Shown here in pieces: positions 17,887-25,837 of a stretch of 64,000 nucleotides of DNA. Numbering within the stretch: the first letter of the stretch is position 1; each line of letters starts with the position of its first letter. A program made the translations under genes and the position numbers. A model generated the notes under the pieces. That model was not told where the DNA came from, did no database searches, and saw nothing but the letters and a program-made list of their open reading frames with translations. The DNA is from Streptomyces broussonetiae (lineage in GTDB: Bacteria > Actinomycetota > Actinomycetes > Streptomycetales > Streptomycetaceae), in the NCBI RefSeq assembly GCF_009796285.1, contig NZ_CP047020.1:4402001-4466000 (forward strand), read 5' to 3'.

Positions 17887-18504
17887 ATGAACTCCGGGCT
17901 GCTCCTCTCCTTCCTCGCCGTGGACCTGCTGCTGGTGTGCGTGCCGGGCGCCGACTGGGCGTACGTCATCGCGACCGCGCTGCGCGGCCGTTCGGTGCCG
18001 CGCGCGGTCGCGGGCCTGGTCTCGGGGTACGCCCTGCACACGGTCCTGGCGACGGCGGGCCTGGCGGTCCTGGTGGCGGGCTCACCCGGGCTGCTGACCG
18101 TTCTGACCGTGGCGGGCGCCGGGTATCTGCTGTGGCTGGGCTGGGGCGTGCTGCGGCGGCCGGCGGTGCCGGATGCCAGTGCCGCTCCGGCGCCGTCCGG
18201 CAGGCTCTTCCTGCGGGGCGCCACGATCAGCGGCCTGAACCCCAAGGGCCTGCTGCTCTACCTCTCCGTCCTCCCCCAGTTCCTCACCCTGCACGGCGCC
18301 CACCTGCCCGTCCCGGTCCAGACGGCCGCCTTCGGCCTGCTCCACATGGCTTGCTGCGCGGCGGTCTACTGCGCAGTCGGCGTGCTGGCCCGCGTCCTGC
18401 TGGCCGCGCGGCCGGCGGCGGCCCGGGCGGTGACCCGGACGTCGGGCGCGGCAATGCTGGGGATCGGGGCGTTTCTCCTGGTGGAACGCTTGGCCACGCT
18501 CTAG
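17887..18504 (+). CDS. LysE/RhtB-family amino-acid exporter
   Basis: A 205-residue membrane protein with about six hydrophobic helices and the family signature PGADWAYVIATALRGRSVPR near residues 20-40. The motif GLNPKGLLLYLSVLPQF lies in the middle. LysE/RhtB carriers export amino acids or related metabolites across the cytoplasmic membrane. It is divergent from the Lrp gene at 17804, the standard LysG/LysE-like arrangement, so Lrp-dependent induction by its substrate is likely. Confidence 0.9.
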   Translation: MNSGLLLSFLAVDLLLVCVPGADWAYVIATALRGRSVPRAVAGLVSGYALHTVLATAGLAVLVAGSPGLLTVLTVAGAGYLLWLGWGVLRRPAVPDASAAPAPSGRLFLRGATISGLNPKGLLLYLSVLPQFLTLHGAHLPVPVQTAAFGLLHMACCAAVYCAVGVLARVLLAARPAAARAVTRTSGAAMLGIGAFLLVERLATL

Positions 18505-18527
18505 CCCCGCAGCGGGTGCCGCACTCC

Positions 18528-19007
18528 TCAGGGGGCCGCCGTGAGCCGGAACAGCCGGATCTGCCTCGTCACCCGCTCCTGGTACGCGGCGTACGGCGGC
18601 CAGAACGCCAGGACCGCCCGCCAGACCGCCGCCCGTTCCTCCCCCGTGAGCAACCGGGCCGTGACCGTGATGTCCCGGCCCTTCCAGCTGATCGACGCCT
18701 CGGGACGGGCCAGCAGGTTGTGGGTCCAGGCCGGGTGCCCCGTCCGGCCGAAGTTGGAGCCCACGAGGATCCAGGTCCGGCCGTCCTCCTCGGGCATGCA
18801 CGCGAGCGGGGTGCGGCGGGGCAGGCCACTGCGGGCGCCCGTGGCCGTGAGGATCACCCCCGGCAGCATCCGGGCGCTGAGCAGCACCTTGCCCCGGGTG
18901 AGGCGATGGACCGTCCGGTCGAGCGCCGGGACGACGTGCGGGGCGACCCTGGCGAAGGTCCGGGTGGACGAGACCCGCTGGACGAGGCGGACACCGAGGG
19001 CGGCCAT
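18528..19007 (-). CDS. Nitroreductase-family deazaflavin (F420)-dependent oxidoreductase (DDN-like)
   Basis: A 159-residue split-barrel protein of the Ddn/F420-dependent quinone-reductase group. Typical segments are VILTATGARSGLPRRTPLAC, WILVGSNFGRTGHPAWTHNL, LARPEASISWKGRDITVTA and FWPPYAAYQERVTRQIRLFR. Members use F420H2 to reduce quinones or other organic acceptors. ATG 19007 overlaps the acyl-CoA dehydrogenase stop by one base (TGATG), so the two are translationally coupled in an operon headed by operator D. Confidence 0.9.
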   Translation of the reverse strand: MAALGVRLVQRVSSTRTFARVAPHVVPALDRTVHRLTRGKVLLSARMLPGVILTATGARSGLPRRTPLACMPEEDGRTWILVGSNFGRTGHPAWTHNLLARPEASISWKGRDITVTARLLTGEERAAVWRAVLAFWPPYAAYQERVTRQIRLFRLTAAP

Positions 19008-20200
19008 CAGACGGCCACCTCCCCGTGCGCGAAGAGCCCGGAGGTCTCGGCGGCCCGGTCCCGCAGCCGGTGCGGCGGCCCGAACAGCAGCTCGTCGCCG
19101 GCCGCCCGTTTGAAGTAGAGGTGGGCGTCGTGCTCCCAGGTGAAGCCGATCCCGCCGTGCAGCTGGATGCCCTCGGCGGCGGCCGTCCGCAGCGCCTCCA
19201 GGGCCTGTGCGAGCGCCAGCCCGCCCACGTGCTCGCCGTGCGCCGTCGCCCAGGCGGCGTAGTAGGCGGCGGACCGGGCCGCCTGCAGCGCCACGTACAC
19301 GTCGGCCAGCCGGTGCTTGACCGCCTGGAAGGAGCCGACGGGCCGCCCGAACTGCTCGCGCTGTCCGACGTACTCCACGGTCCGCTCCAGCACCCGGCCC
19401 GCCGCCCCGACCGCCTCGCAGGCGAGCACGGTGGCGACGCCGTCCCCGAGGGCGGCGAGGGCCGCGAGGACGGCCCGCTCGTCCGCCTCCTCCTCGCCCA
19501 GCAACTCGGCGCGCACGTTCCGCAGTTGGATCCGCGCCTGGCTGCGGGTCGGATCGAGGGCGGTCTGCCGGACGCACAGCAGGCCGGACGCCTGCGCCGG
19601 GACCAGGAACAGGCGCGTGCGGGACCGGGCGAACCCGCCGGTGTGCGCGGCGACGAGCAGCAGGCCCGCGCTGTGCCCGTCCAGCACCTGGTCGGCCTGT
19701 CCGTACAGCAGCCAGCCGTCCGCCGCGCGCCTGGCCTGGACGCCTCCGGCGCGCCCGCCACCGGCGGCGTACCGCTCGTTCCCGCCGGTCAGGGCGAGCG
19801 CGCCGGCGAGGGCGGGCCCCGCGACGGCGAGGGCGGCGGTGAGGCCGCCGGCGGCCAGCCGGGGCAGCAGTTCGGCGCACTGGGCCCGCGTCCCCAGGGC
19901 GAGGACCAGCGGGGCGGCTAGGACGGAGGTGGCCAGCAGCGGGGAGGGGGCGAGGGCCCGGCCGGTCTCCTCGCAGGCGAGGGCCAGTTCGGTGACCGAG
20001 CAGCCGACACCGCCGTACCGCTCGGGCAGGGCGAGCCCCGGCAGGCCGAGCTGGTCGGCGAGGGCCGACCACAGCTGGGGGTCGTATCCGGCCGGGTTGT
20101 CGACGGCGGTCCGCAGCTCCGGCGAGCCGCAGCGCTTGTGCAGCAGTTCGCGCAGGGTGCGGCGGATCCCGTCCTGCTCGGCGGTGAGGCGCGTGTCCAT
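19007..20200 (-). CDS. Acyl-CoA dehydrogenase family protein (FadE beta-type)
   Basis: A 397-residue acyl-CoA dehydrogenase-fold protein. It has ALPERYGGVGCSVTELALACEETGR in the N-terminal helical domain, REQFGRPVGSFQAVKHRLADVYV in the C-terminal domain, and GGIGFTWEHDAHLYFKRA near the end. The canonical FAD-proximal xGSD block is absent in the middle domain. This is usual for one subunit of the alpha2-beta2 heterotetrameric dehydrogenases that oxidise bulky steroid CoA thioesters in Actinobacteria. Its partner could be the protein encoded at 36006 or 41340 (inferred). Operator D is 26 bp upstream, shared with the divergent lipid-transfer gene. Confidence 0.88.
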   Translation of the reverse strand: MDTRLTAEQDGIRRTLRELLHKRCGSPELRTAVDNPAGYDPQLWSALADQLGLPGLALPERYGGVGCSVTELALACEETGRALAPSPLLATSVLAAPLVLALGTRAQCAELLPRLAAGGLTAALAVAGPALAGALALTGGNERYAAGGGRAGGVQARRAADGWLLYGQADQVLDGHSAGLLLVAAHTGGFARSRTRLFLVPAQASGLLCVRQTALDPTRSQARIQLRNVRAELLGEEEADERAVLAALAALGDGVATVLACEAVGAAGRVLERTVEYVGQREQFGRPVGSFQAVKHRLADVYVALQAARSAAYYAAWATAHGEHVGGLALAQALEALRTAAAEGIQLHGGIGFTWEHDAHLYFKRAAGDELLFGPPHRLRDRAAETSGLFAHGEVAV

Positions 20201-20225
20201 GGCCGTCCCTGCCCTTCCCTCCGTA

Positions 20226-20242
20226 TCTGACGGGGCGTCATA
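20226..20242. promoter_or_regulatory. Palindromic operator (site D) in a divergent promoter
   Basis: TCTGACGGGGCGTCATA has one core mismatch (CGTCAT). It lies 26 bp from the leftward start at 20200 and 44 bp from the rightward start at 20286, so one site could control both operons. Confidence 0.68.
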
Positions 20243-20285
20243 TTAGGGGGGTCGAAGCGAGATGCCCAGGGGGAGGAGCCCTTCC

Positions 20286-21458
20286 ATGAGTCGCGGGAGC
20301 CGGAAGGTCGCCGTGGTCGGTGTGGCCCTGTCCGACTGCGGACGCGTGCCCGATGCCACGGCGTACGCCCTGCACGCCCAGGCCGCCCGGCGCGCTCTCG
20401 CCGACGCGGGACTGGACCGCACGCTGGTCGACGGTCTCGCCTCGGCGGGCCTCGGCACGCTGGCCCCGGTCGAGGTCGCCGAGTATCTGGGCCTGCGCCC
20501 GACCTGGGTGGACTCCACCTCGGTCGGCGGCTCGACCTGGGAGGTGATGGCGGCGCACGCGGCCGACGCGATCGCGGCGGGCCGCGCGAACGCCGTCCTG
20601 CTCGTCTACGGCTCGACGGCCCGGGCGGACATCAGGGCGGGCCGCAGGACGGGTGACCTGTCCTTCGGCGCCCGCGGCCCCCTGCAGTTCGAAGTCCCCT
20701 ACGGCCATACGCTGATCGCCAAGTACGCGATGGCCGCCCGCCGCCACATGATCGAACACGGCACGACGATCGAGCAGTTGGCCGAGGTCGCGGTGCAGGC
20801 CCGGGCCAACGCGGCGCTGAACCCGCAGGCGATGTTCCGCGACCCGATCACGGTGGACGACGTCCTGGCCGGCCCGATGATCGCCGACCCGTTCACCAAG
20901 CTGCACTGCTGCATCCGCTCGGACGGCGGCGCGGCGGTGCTGCTGGCGGCCGAGGAGTACGTACGGGACTGCCGTACGGCCCCCGTCTGGATCCTCGGCA
21001 CCGGAGAGCACACCTCGCACGCGGCGATGTCCCAGTGGGCGGACTTCACGGTGTCACCGGCGGCGGTGAGCGGGCGGCTGGCCTTCGAGCGGGCCGGTAC
21101 GGGGCCGGCCGAGATGGACTTCGCGCAGATCTACGACGCCTTCACCTATATGACCCTGGTGACCCTGGAGGACCTGGGCTTCTGCGGGAAGGGCGAGGGC
21201 GGGGCGTTCGTGGAGAAGGGGCGGCTGCTGGTGCGGGGCGGGCAGCTGCCGGTGAACACGGACGGGGGCGGCCTGTCGGCCCAACACCCGGGGATGCGGG
21301 GGCTGTTCCTGCTGGTGGAGGCGGTACGGCAGCTGCGCGGGGAGGCGGGCGAACGGCAGGTGCGGGGCCGGGACGGGGACCTGCCCCGGCTCGGGGTCGC
21401 CTCGGGGACGGGGGGATGGTTCTGTTCGTCCGGGACGGTGGTGCTCGGCCGGAACTGA
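20286..21458 (+). CDS. Thiolase-fold lipid-transfer protein (SCP-x/Ltp type)
   Basis: A 390-residue thiolase-superfamily protein of the lipid-transfer group, starting MSRGSRKVAVVGVALSDCGR. It contains DFAQIYDAFTYMTLVTLEDL, FCGKGEGGAFVEKGRLLV and LPVNTDGGGLSAQHPGMRG. The AQHPGMRG ending is like true SCP-x thiolases, unlike the paralogue at 10416. Members cleave or transfer bulky acyl-CoA side chains. ATG 20286 follows GGGGGAGGAG by 8 nt. The DUF35 protein encoded at 24942 may be its partner (inferred). It heads a rightward operon with two flavin/PLP-oxidase-fold genes. Confidence 0.88.
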   Translation: MSRGSRKVAVVGVALSDCGRVPDATAYALHAQAARRALADAGLDRTLVDGLASAGLGTLAPVEVAEYLGLRPTWVDSTSVGGSTWEVMAAHAADAIAAGRANAVLLVYGSTARADIRAGRRTGDLSFGARGPLQFEVPYGHTLIAKYAMAARRHMIEHGTTIEQLAEVAVQARANAALNPQAMFRDPITVDDVLAGPMIADPFTKLHCCIRSDGGAAVLLAAEEYVRDCRTAPVWILGTGEHTSHAAMSQWADFTVSPAAVSGRLAFERAGTGPAEMDFAQIYDAFTYMTLVTLEDLGFCGKGEGGAFVEKGRLLVRGGQLPVNTDGGGLSAQHPGMRGLFLLVEAVRQLRGEAGERQVRGRDGDLPRLGVASGTGGWFCSSGTVVLGRN

Positions 21459-21541
21459 TCCACCGGGGGCCCGTGCGGGAAGACGGCTCCTGCCGGCCGG
21501 TGCTGCCGCCGGCCACGGACGAGCCGCAGGAGGAGACCGAC

Positions 21542-21967
21542 ATGGCGTTGACCCGCGAAGAGCGAGAGGCGTTCCTGGCCGAGGCCCACGTCGCCGCGCT
21601 GGCGGTGGACTCGGGTCCGGGACGGGCGCCGCTGGCCGTGCCGATCTGGTACTGGTACGAGCCCGGCACCGACCTGTGGATCATGACCGGGCAGGGCTCC
21701 CGCAAATTCGGGCTGATCAGCGCGGCGGGCCGGTTCACGCTGATGATCGACCGGGTGGAGCCGACGGTCAGGTACGTGTCGGTGGAGGGCCCGGTGGTGA
21801 GGACGGAACCGGCGACGCTCGAGGGGCTGCGGCAGATCGCGGCGCGCTATGTGCCGGCCGAGAAGCTGGACGCCTACGTCGACTTCGCCTGGAAGAACCA
21901 CGGCGAGCAGGTGGTGGTGCACATGCGTCCGCACAGGTGGGTGTCGTCGGATCTCGGCCGGATGTGA
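21542..21967 (+). CDS. Pyridoxamine-phosphate-oxidase-fold (F420/FMN-binding) protein
   Basis: A 141-residue split-barrel protein. Motifs are AHVAALAVDSGPGRAPLAVP, IWYWYEPGTDLWIMTGQGSRK and FAWKNHGEQVVVHMRPHRWVS. Proteins of this size in Actinobacteria commonly bind F420 or FMN and reduce small substrates. It is not a true PNP oxidase because it lacks the C-terminal substrate segment. It follows the lipid-transfer gene by 83 bp and precedes the PdxH-like gene by 10 bp. Confidence 0.85.
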   Translation: MALTREEREAFLAEAHVAALAVDSGPGRAPLAVPIWYWYEPGTDLWIMTGQGSRKFGLISAAGRFTLMIDRVEPTVRYVSVEGPVVRTEPATLEGLRQIAARYVPAEKLDAYVDFAWKNHGEQVVVHMRPHRWVSSDLGRM

Positions 21968-21977
21968 GCATGGGGCC

Positions 21978-22643
21978 ATGGAAACCGATCTGCCGGCGCT
22001 GCTGAGGTCGCTGCGGGTGTGGGACGCGGCCACGACGACGCTGCCCGCCTTCGACCCGGACACCGCGCCGCCGACGCCCGTGCTCCTGTTCACGGACTGG
22101 TTCGCCGAGGCGGTGGCGGCCGGGCAGCCGGAGCCGCACACGATGTCGCTGGCGACCGTGGACGAGGCGGGCGAGCCCGACGTACGGATCGTGATGCTGC
22201 ACGGCGCCGATCCGGACGGCTGGTCGTTCGCCACGCACCGCACCAGCCGCAAGGGCCGCGCCCTGGCCGCGCACCCGTACGCGGCCCTGGCCTTCTACTG
22301 GCCGGTGCTGGGCCGCCAGGTACGGGTGCGCGGGCCGGTGACCGCGGCGCCGTCGAGCGAGAGCCAGGCGGATCTGCACGCACGCTCGACGGGCGCGCTG
22401 GCCGCGGCGCTCACGGGCCGGCAGAGCGAGGAACTCTCCTCGGTGGACGAACTGCGCAGGGCGTCGCAGGCAGCCTGGGACCGCGCCCGGTCGAACCCGG
22501 CCGAGCCGTCCTCGACCTGGACCCTGTACCGGCTGCGCCCCGAGACGGTGGAGTTCTTCCAGGGCGACCCGGACCGCCGGCACGTACGGCTGGAGTACCG
22601 GAGCACGCAGTTCGGCTGGAGCCGGACGCTGCTGTGGCCCTAG
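21978..22643 (+). CDS. Pyridoxamine 5'-phosphate oxidase family protein (PdxH paralogue)
   Basis: A 221-residue protein with full PNP-oxidase architecture: PDVRIVMLHGADPDGWSFATH in the FMN-binding barrel, TSRKGRALAAHPYAALAFYWPVLGRQVRVRG, and a C-terminal TVEFFQGDPDRRHVRLEY. The canonical pdxH of the window is at 61161, and this copy is more divergent. It may oxidise another amine or phosphate. Its TAG stop (22641-22643) is part of the CTAG target into which the IS701-type element inserted, so the coding sequence is intact but its downstream region was displaced by 1.4 kb. Confidence 0.86.
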   Translation: METDLPALLRSLRVWDAATTTLPAFDPDTAPPTPVLLFTDWFAEAVAAGQPEPHTMSLATVDEAGEPDVRIVMLHGADPDGWSFATHRTSRKGRALAAHPYAALAFYWPVLGRQVRVRGPVTAAPSSESQADLHARSTGALAAALTGRQSEELSSVDELRRASQAAWDRARSNPAEPSSTWTLYRLRPETVEFFQGDPDRRHVRLEYRSTQFGWSRTLLWP

Positions 22644-24041
22644 TACTGCAACGGTGCTTGCGGTGACTGATGGCCAGGTCGGTCGTTGGTGTGGTTATGG
22701 GTGGGGACCTTGCTGATGTCAGGTTGTGGGCGGGTGAACTGGAAGCCGTACATGAGCGGTTCGTGCACCGTTTCAGCAGGTCGGAGCCGCGGGAGTCGGC
22801 ACTGGCTTATATGCGGGGCCTGATCGCTCCGCTGCAGCGCAAGAACGGCTGGACGCTGGCTGAGGAAGCCGGCCACGCAGGCCCGGACCGCATCCACCGG
22901 ATGCTGAACCGGATCGAGTGGGACGCCGATGAGGTGCTCGACGACGTGCGCCAGTACGTCATCGACCACCTTGGCGACCCGAACGCCGTCCTGGTCGTGG
23001 ACGACACGGGCTTCTTGAAGAAGGGAACGCGGTCGGCCGGGGTGCAGCGGCAGTACTCCGGCACCGCCGGGCGGACGGAGAACTGCCAGGTAGGCGTCTT
23101 CCTCGCCTATGCAACCGACCGCGGGCGGACACTGATCGACCGGCGTCTGTATCTGCCCACCTCCTGGACCGATGACCGCGAAAGGTGCCGCAGGGCCGGC
23201 ATCGACGATGAGGTCACCTTCGAGACGAAGGTGGCCATGGCCAAGGCGATGGTCCGCCGTGCCATCGCGGATAAGATTCCGTTCCGGTGGGTGACCGCGG
23301 ATGCCGCCTACGGCTTTTCCAAGGGCTGGCGATCCGAGTTGGAACGGGCGGACGTCTTCCACGTCATGGCCACCACCCGGCACGACACCGTGGTCACTCG
23401 CTGGGCGATCGACCATCCCGTCCACGACCTGTTCAACGGCCTGGCCCGGCAGAAATGGAAGCGCCGTTCCTGCGGCAATGGGGCTCACGGCCTGCGGATC
23501 TACGACTGGGCCCGCGTCGAGGTGCGGCCCTGGCACCGACCCGATCGCCGCCACTGGGTGATCGCCCGCCGCAGCGTCGCCCGCCCTCAGGAGATCTCCT
23601 ACTACATCGCCTACTGCCCCGCCGAGACCACGCTGGATGACCTGATCCGTGTCGCGGGCAGCAGGTGGGCCATCGAGGAATGCTTCCAGAGCGCCAAGCA
23701 GGAATGCGGCCTGGACGACTACCAGGTCCGCCGCTACCCCGGCTGGCACCGACACATGACCCTGGCCATGGCCGCTCACGCCTGCCTGACCGTCCTGCGA
23801 GCCCGCGAGCTGGATGCCGGGAAAGCAGAAACGGATCCTCCCAGCTCATCCACCTCAGCCTCGCCGAAATACGACGTCTGATCACCCGCCTCACCGACCG
23901 CCGGCCCACCCCCGTCGAGCACATCCTGCACTGGTCGACCTGGCGCCGACGACGACAACACCAGGCCCGCACCAGCCACTACAAACGACGCGGACACAGC
24001 CCCTGAACTGGCCATCAGTCACGGCAAGCACCGTTGCAGTA
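22644..24041 (+). mobile_element. IS701-family insertion sequence, 1398 bp, with 4-bp CTAG target duplication
   Basis: Terminal inverted repeats of 34 bp (22644-22677 and 24008-24041) match at 33 positions, outer end TACTGCAACGGTGCTTGC. They are flanked by CTAG on both sides (22640-22643 and 24042-24045), the preferred target of IS701-type elements. The single transposase gene faces right. The near-identical repeats and intact target duplication suggest recent insertion. The transposase appears frameshifted near its 3' end, so the copy may be inactive. Confidence 0.92.
22697..23881 (+). CDS. IS701-family DDE transposase, frameshifted near the 3' end
   Basis: A DDE transposase of about 394 residues from ATG 22697 (MGGDLADVRLWAGELE matches where the family usually starts; 22670 is also open but lies in the terminal repeat). 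Catalytic regions are LVVDDTGFLKKGTRSAGVQR, WVTADAAYGFSKGWR and WAIEECFQSAKQECGLDDYQ. After about 23820 the frame ends in PSSSTSASPKYDV. A different frame (to 24006) continues with LIHLSLAEIRRLITRL and HILHWSTWRRRRQH, the normal IS701 C-terminus. One base has therefore been lost or gained near 23820-23845, removing about 55 residues. Confidence 0.85.
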   Translation: MGGDLADVRLWAGELEAVHERFVHRFSRSEPRESALAYMRGLIAPLQRKNGWTLAEEAGHAGPDRIHRMLNRIEWDADEVLDDVRQYVIDHLGDPNAVLVVDDTGFLKKGTRSAGVQRQYSGTAGRTENCQVGVFLAYATDRGRTLIDRRLYLPTSWTDDRERCRRAGIDDEVTFETKVAMAKAMVRRAIADKIPFRWVTADAAYGFSKGWRSELERADVFHVMATTRHDTVVTRWAIDHPVHDLFNGLARQKWKRRSCGNGAHGLRIYDWARVEVRPWHRPDRRHWVIARRSVARPQEISYYIAYCPAETTLDDLIRVAGSRWAIEECFQSAKQECGLDDYQVRRYPGWHRHMTLAMAAHACLTVLRARELDAGKAETDPPSSSTSASPKYDV

Positions 24042-24923
24042 CTAGGTCCTGTCGTCGAACTCCCACACCGCGAAGTCCGCCACCGGACGGTAGCCGATCC
24101 GCCGGTACAGGCCGTTGCTCGTCGGGTTGGCGAGGTCGGTGAAGAGGACGACCTCGGCGGCGCCCGCCTCGCGCGCGGCCCGGCTCGCCTCCGCCGTGAC
24201 CGCGCCCGCGTAGCCGCGTCCGCGCAGCTCGGCCGGAGTGTAGACCGGGGCGAGGCGGACCTGGCCGGCGACCTGCGGGGTGGTCCCTGCCATGGAGACG
24301 GGCGTGCCGTCGGCCGTCTCCCAGAGGGTGACGCCGGCATGGGCGAGGCGGGCATCGGCCCACTCGGCCGGGTCCTGTGCGTGCCGCGCTCCGACGGCCT
24401 CGTGGAAGGCGACGTACCAGCGGGCCAGCAGCTCGCGGTCCGTGCTGTCCGCGATCCGCGCGCGCCCCTCGGGCCCGGGCTCCGGGTGTGTCAACTCCTC
24501 GAGCCGGTAGAGCCGTTGCTGCTGCCGCGGCCCGACCGTGCCGGCCGGCCCCGTCCGCCGCTGCCACGCCGCGGCGAAGGCCGCCGCCGTCTCCCGCGTC
24601 GCGGAGATCCCTGGGACGGGGCGGTCCAGGTCCGCGAGGCGGGCCACCAGCGCGTCCGTCCCGTCCTGGGCGAGCGGGGTGACATGGACGGGGAAGGGCG
24701 GGGTGTGCAACAGGACCGCCCGGATGGGATCCGCGCCGTCGCCGCCGTACAGCAGGCCGAAGAGGGGGGCTTCGGGGCCGTAGACGTGCAGGCCACGGCG
24801 GCGCAGCGCATGCGTCACCGTCAGCGGGACCGTGTGCAGCGCCGGGCGGGAGTGCAGGAAGTCGCCCGCACGGGCGAGGAATTCGTCGAGGTCTTCGGTG
24901 AGATACCACTGCTCCGGGTTCAT
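24042..24923 (-). CDS. GNAT-family N-acetyltransferase
   Basis: A 293-residue protein whose C-terminal 130 residues form a GNAT domain with the acetyl-CoA loop in LAPVYTPAELRGRGYAGAVT and the terminal NPTSNGLYRRIGYRPVAD. The N-terminal part is a poorly conserved extension. The substrate is unknown. It follows the DUF35 gene by 18 bp and may be the last gene of the DoxX-DUF35 operon. Its stop codon TAG (complement of 24042-24044) lies in the right-hand CTAG duplication of the IS element, so the gene was not damaged. Confidence 0.87.
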   Translation of the reverse strand: MNPEQWYLTEDLDEFLARAGDFLHSRPALHTVPLTVTHALRRRGLHVYGPEAPLFGLLYGGDGADPIRAVLLHTPPFPVHVTPLAQDGTDALVARLADLDRPVPGISATRETAAAFAAAWQRRTGPAGTVGPRQQQRLYRLEELTHPEPGPEGRARIADSTDRELLARWYVAFHEAVGARHAQDPAEWADARLAHAGVTLWETADGTPVSMAGTTPQVAGQVRLAPVYTPAELRGRGYAGAVTAEASRAAREAGAAEVVLFTDLANPTSNGLYRRIGYRPVADFAVWEFDDRT

Positions 24924-24941
24924 GCCTCCCGATGATCGGGC

Positions 24942-25337
24942 TCAGTCGCCCGGCTCGAACACCGGTTTTCCGTCCCGGTACGCCACCCGCAGCGCCATCC
25001 CGGCCCTCAGGTCGCCGTCCGCGCAGTGCACGATCTCCGTCATCATCCGCGGTCCCTCCGCCAGGTCGACCACGGCGGCGACGTACGGCGTGCGCTCACC
25101 GAAGGGCGGCAGGTCGTTGCGGTGGACCGTGGACCAGGTGTAGAGCACGGCCCGGCCGCTCGCCTCCTCCCAGGTCACGTCCTCGCTCCAGCAGTACGGG
25201 CAGAACTCGCGGGGGTAGTGGTGGGCCCGGCCGCAGGCGGCGCAGCGGCGGATCAGCAGCCGGCCGCCGGCCGCCGCCTCCCAGTAGGGCCGCGTGAAGG
25301 CGTCGGGCTCGGGGACGTCGTGGCGTGCCGCGTTCAT
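24942..25337 (-). CDS. Zn-ribbon/OB-fold protein (DUF35/ChsH2-like)
   Basis: A 131-residue DUF35 protein. It has a rubredoxin-like zinc ribbon CAACGRAHHYPREFCPYC (about residues 35-52), then the OB-fold acyl-CoA-binding domain with LYTWSTVHRNDLPPFGERTP and YVAAVVDLAEGPRMM. DUF35 proteins pair with thiolase-fold Ltp proteins. Here the likely partner is encoded at 20286, now separated from it by the IS element. ATG 25337 has CAGGGGTGG upstream. It lies 25 bp after the DoxX stop in the same operon. Confidence 0.88.
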   Translation of the reverse strand: MNAARHDVPEPDAFTRPYWEAAAGGRLLIRRCAACGRAHHYPREFCPYCWSEDVTWEEASGRAVLYTWSTVHRNDLPPFGERTPYVAAVVDLAEGPRMMTEIVHCADGDLRAGMALRVAYRDGKPVFEPGD

Positions 25338-25362
25338 CGGGACCACCCCTGCAGCTCCCCCA

Positions 25363-25812
25363 TCAGAACCACCCGAGCCAGGCGTCGAGCGACCAGGTCT
25401 GCCAGGACATGCCGAAGAAGGCGACCACACAGATCAGCGCCATCATCGAGTTCTGACCCTGTTCCGCCCAGTCGTGGATCATCAGGACGAAGTAGAGCGC
25501 GTTCAGCAGCAGGCCGCCGACCAGCGCCACCGGGGTCAGGAAGCCGAGGATCAGGCCGAGGCCGAGGGAGAGTTCGGCGTAGGCGACGACGTACGCCATC
25601 AGCCTCGGGCGCGGTTTCACCATCGCCTCGAAGCCGGACCGTACCGGCGCCCAGCGGTGTTTCTCCGCGATTCCCGCCGCCCACGCGATGCCGCTGCCCC
25701 GCTCGAACCAGGCCTTCTTGTCCTTGTGCCGCCAGCTCTCCAGCCACCACACCCCGAGGCCGATCCGCAGCACCGCCAGCCAGTGGGGGCCGTCCATCCC
25801 TATGGAGTCCAT
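25363..25812 (-). CDS. DoxX-family integral membrane protein
   Basis: A 149-residue membrane protein with about four hydrophobic helices and DoxX-type features: HWLAVLRIGLGVWWLESW at the start, PRLMAYVVAYAELSLGLGLI, TPVALVGGLLLNALYFVL and the closing WSLDAWLGWF. DoxX proteins associate with redox enzymes such as quinol oxidases. First gene of a leftward operon with DUF35 and GNAT genes. ATG 25812 would start only 4 bp from operator E, implying a leaderless mRNA. The internal ATG 25797 (MDGPHW) would give the roughly 20-bp spacing seen at the other operators. Confidence 0.85.
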   Translation of the reverse strand: MDSIGMDGPHWLAVLRIGLGVWWLESWRHKDKKAWFERGSGIAWAAGIAEKHRWAPVRSGFEAMVKPRPRLMAYVVAYAELSLGLGLILGFLTPVALVGGLLLNALYFVLMIHDWAEQGQNSMMALICVVAFFGMSWQTWSLDAWLGWF

Positions 25813-25815
25813 GAA

Positions 25816-25832
25816 TCTGACGGTACGTCAGA
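25816..25832. promoter_or_regulatory. Palindromic operator (site E)
   Basis: TCTGACGGTACGTCAGA is a perfect 7-3-7 palindrome, extending to 8-3-8 with the flanking A and T. It is the best copy in the window and lies 4 bp (or 19 bp, if translation starts at 25797) upstream of the DoxX start. Confidence 0.78.
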
Positions 25833-25837
25833 TAACT

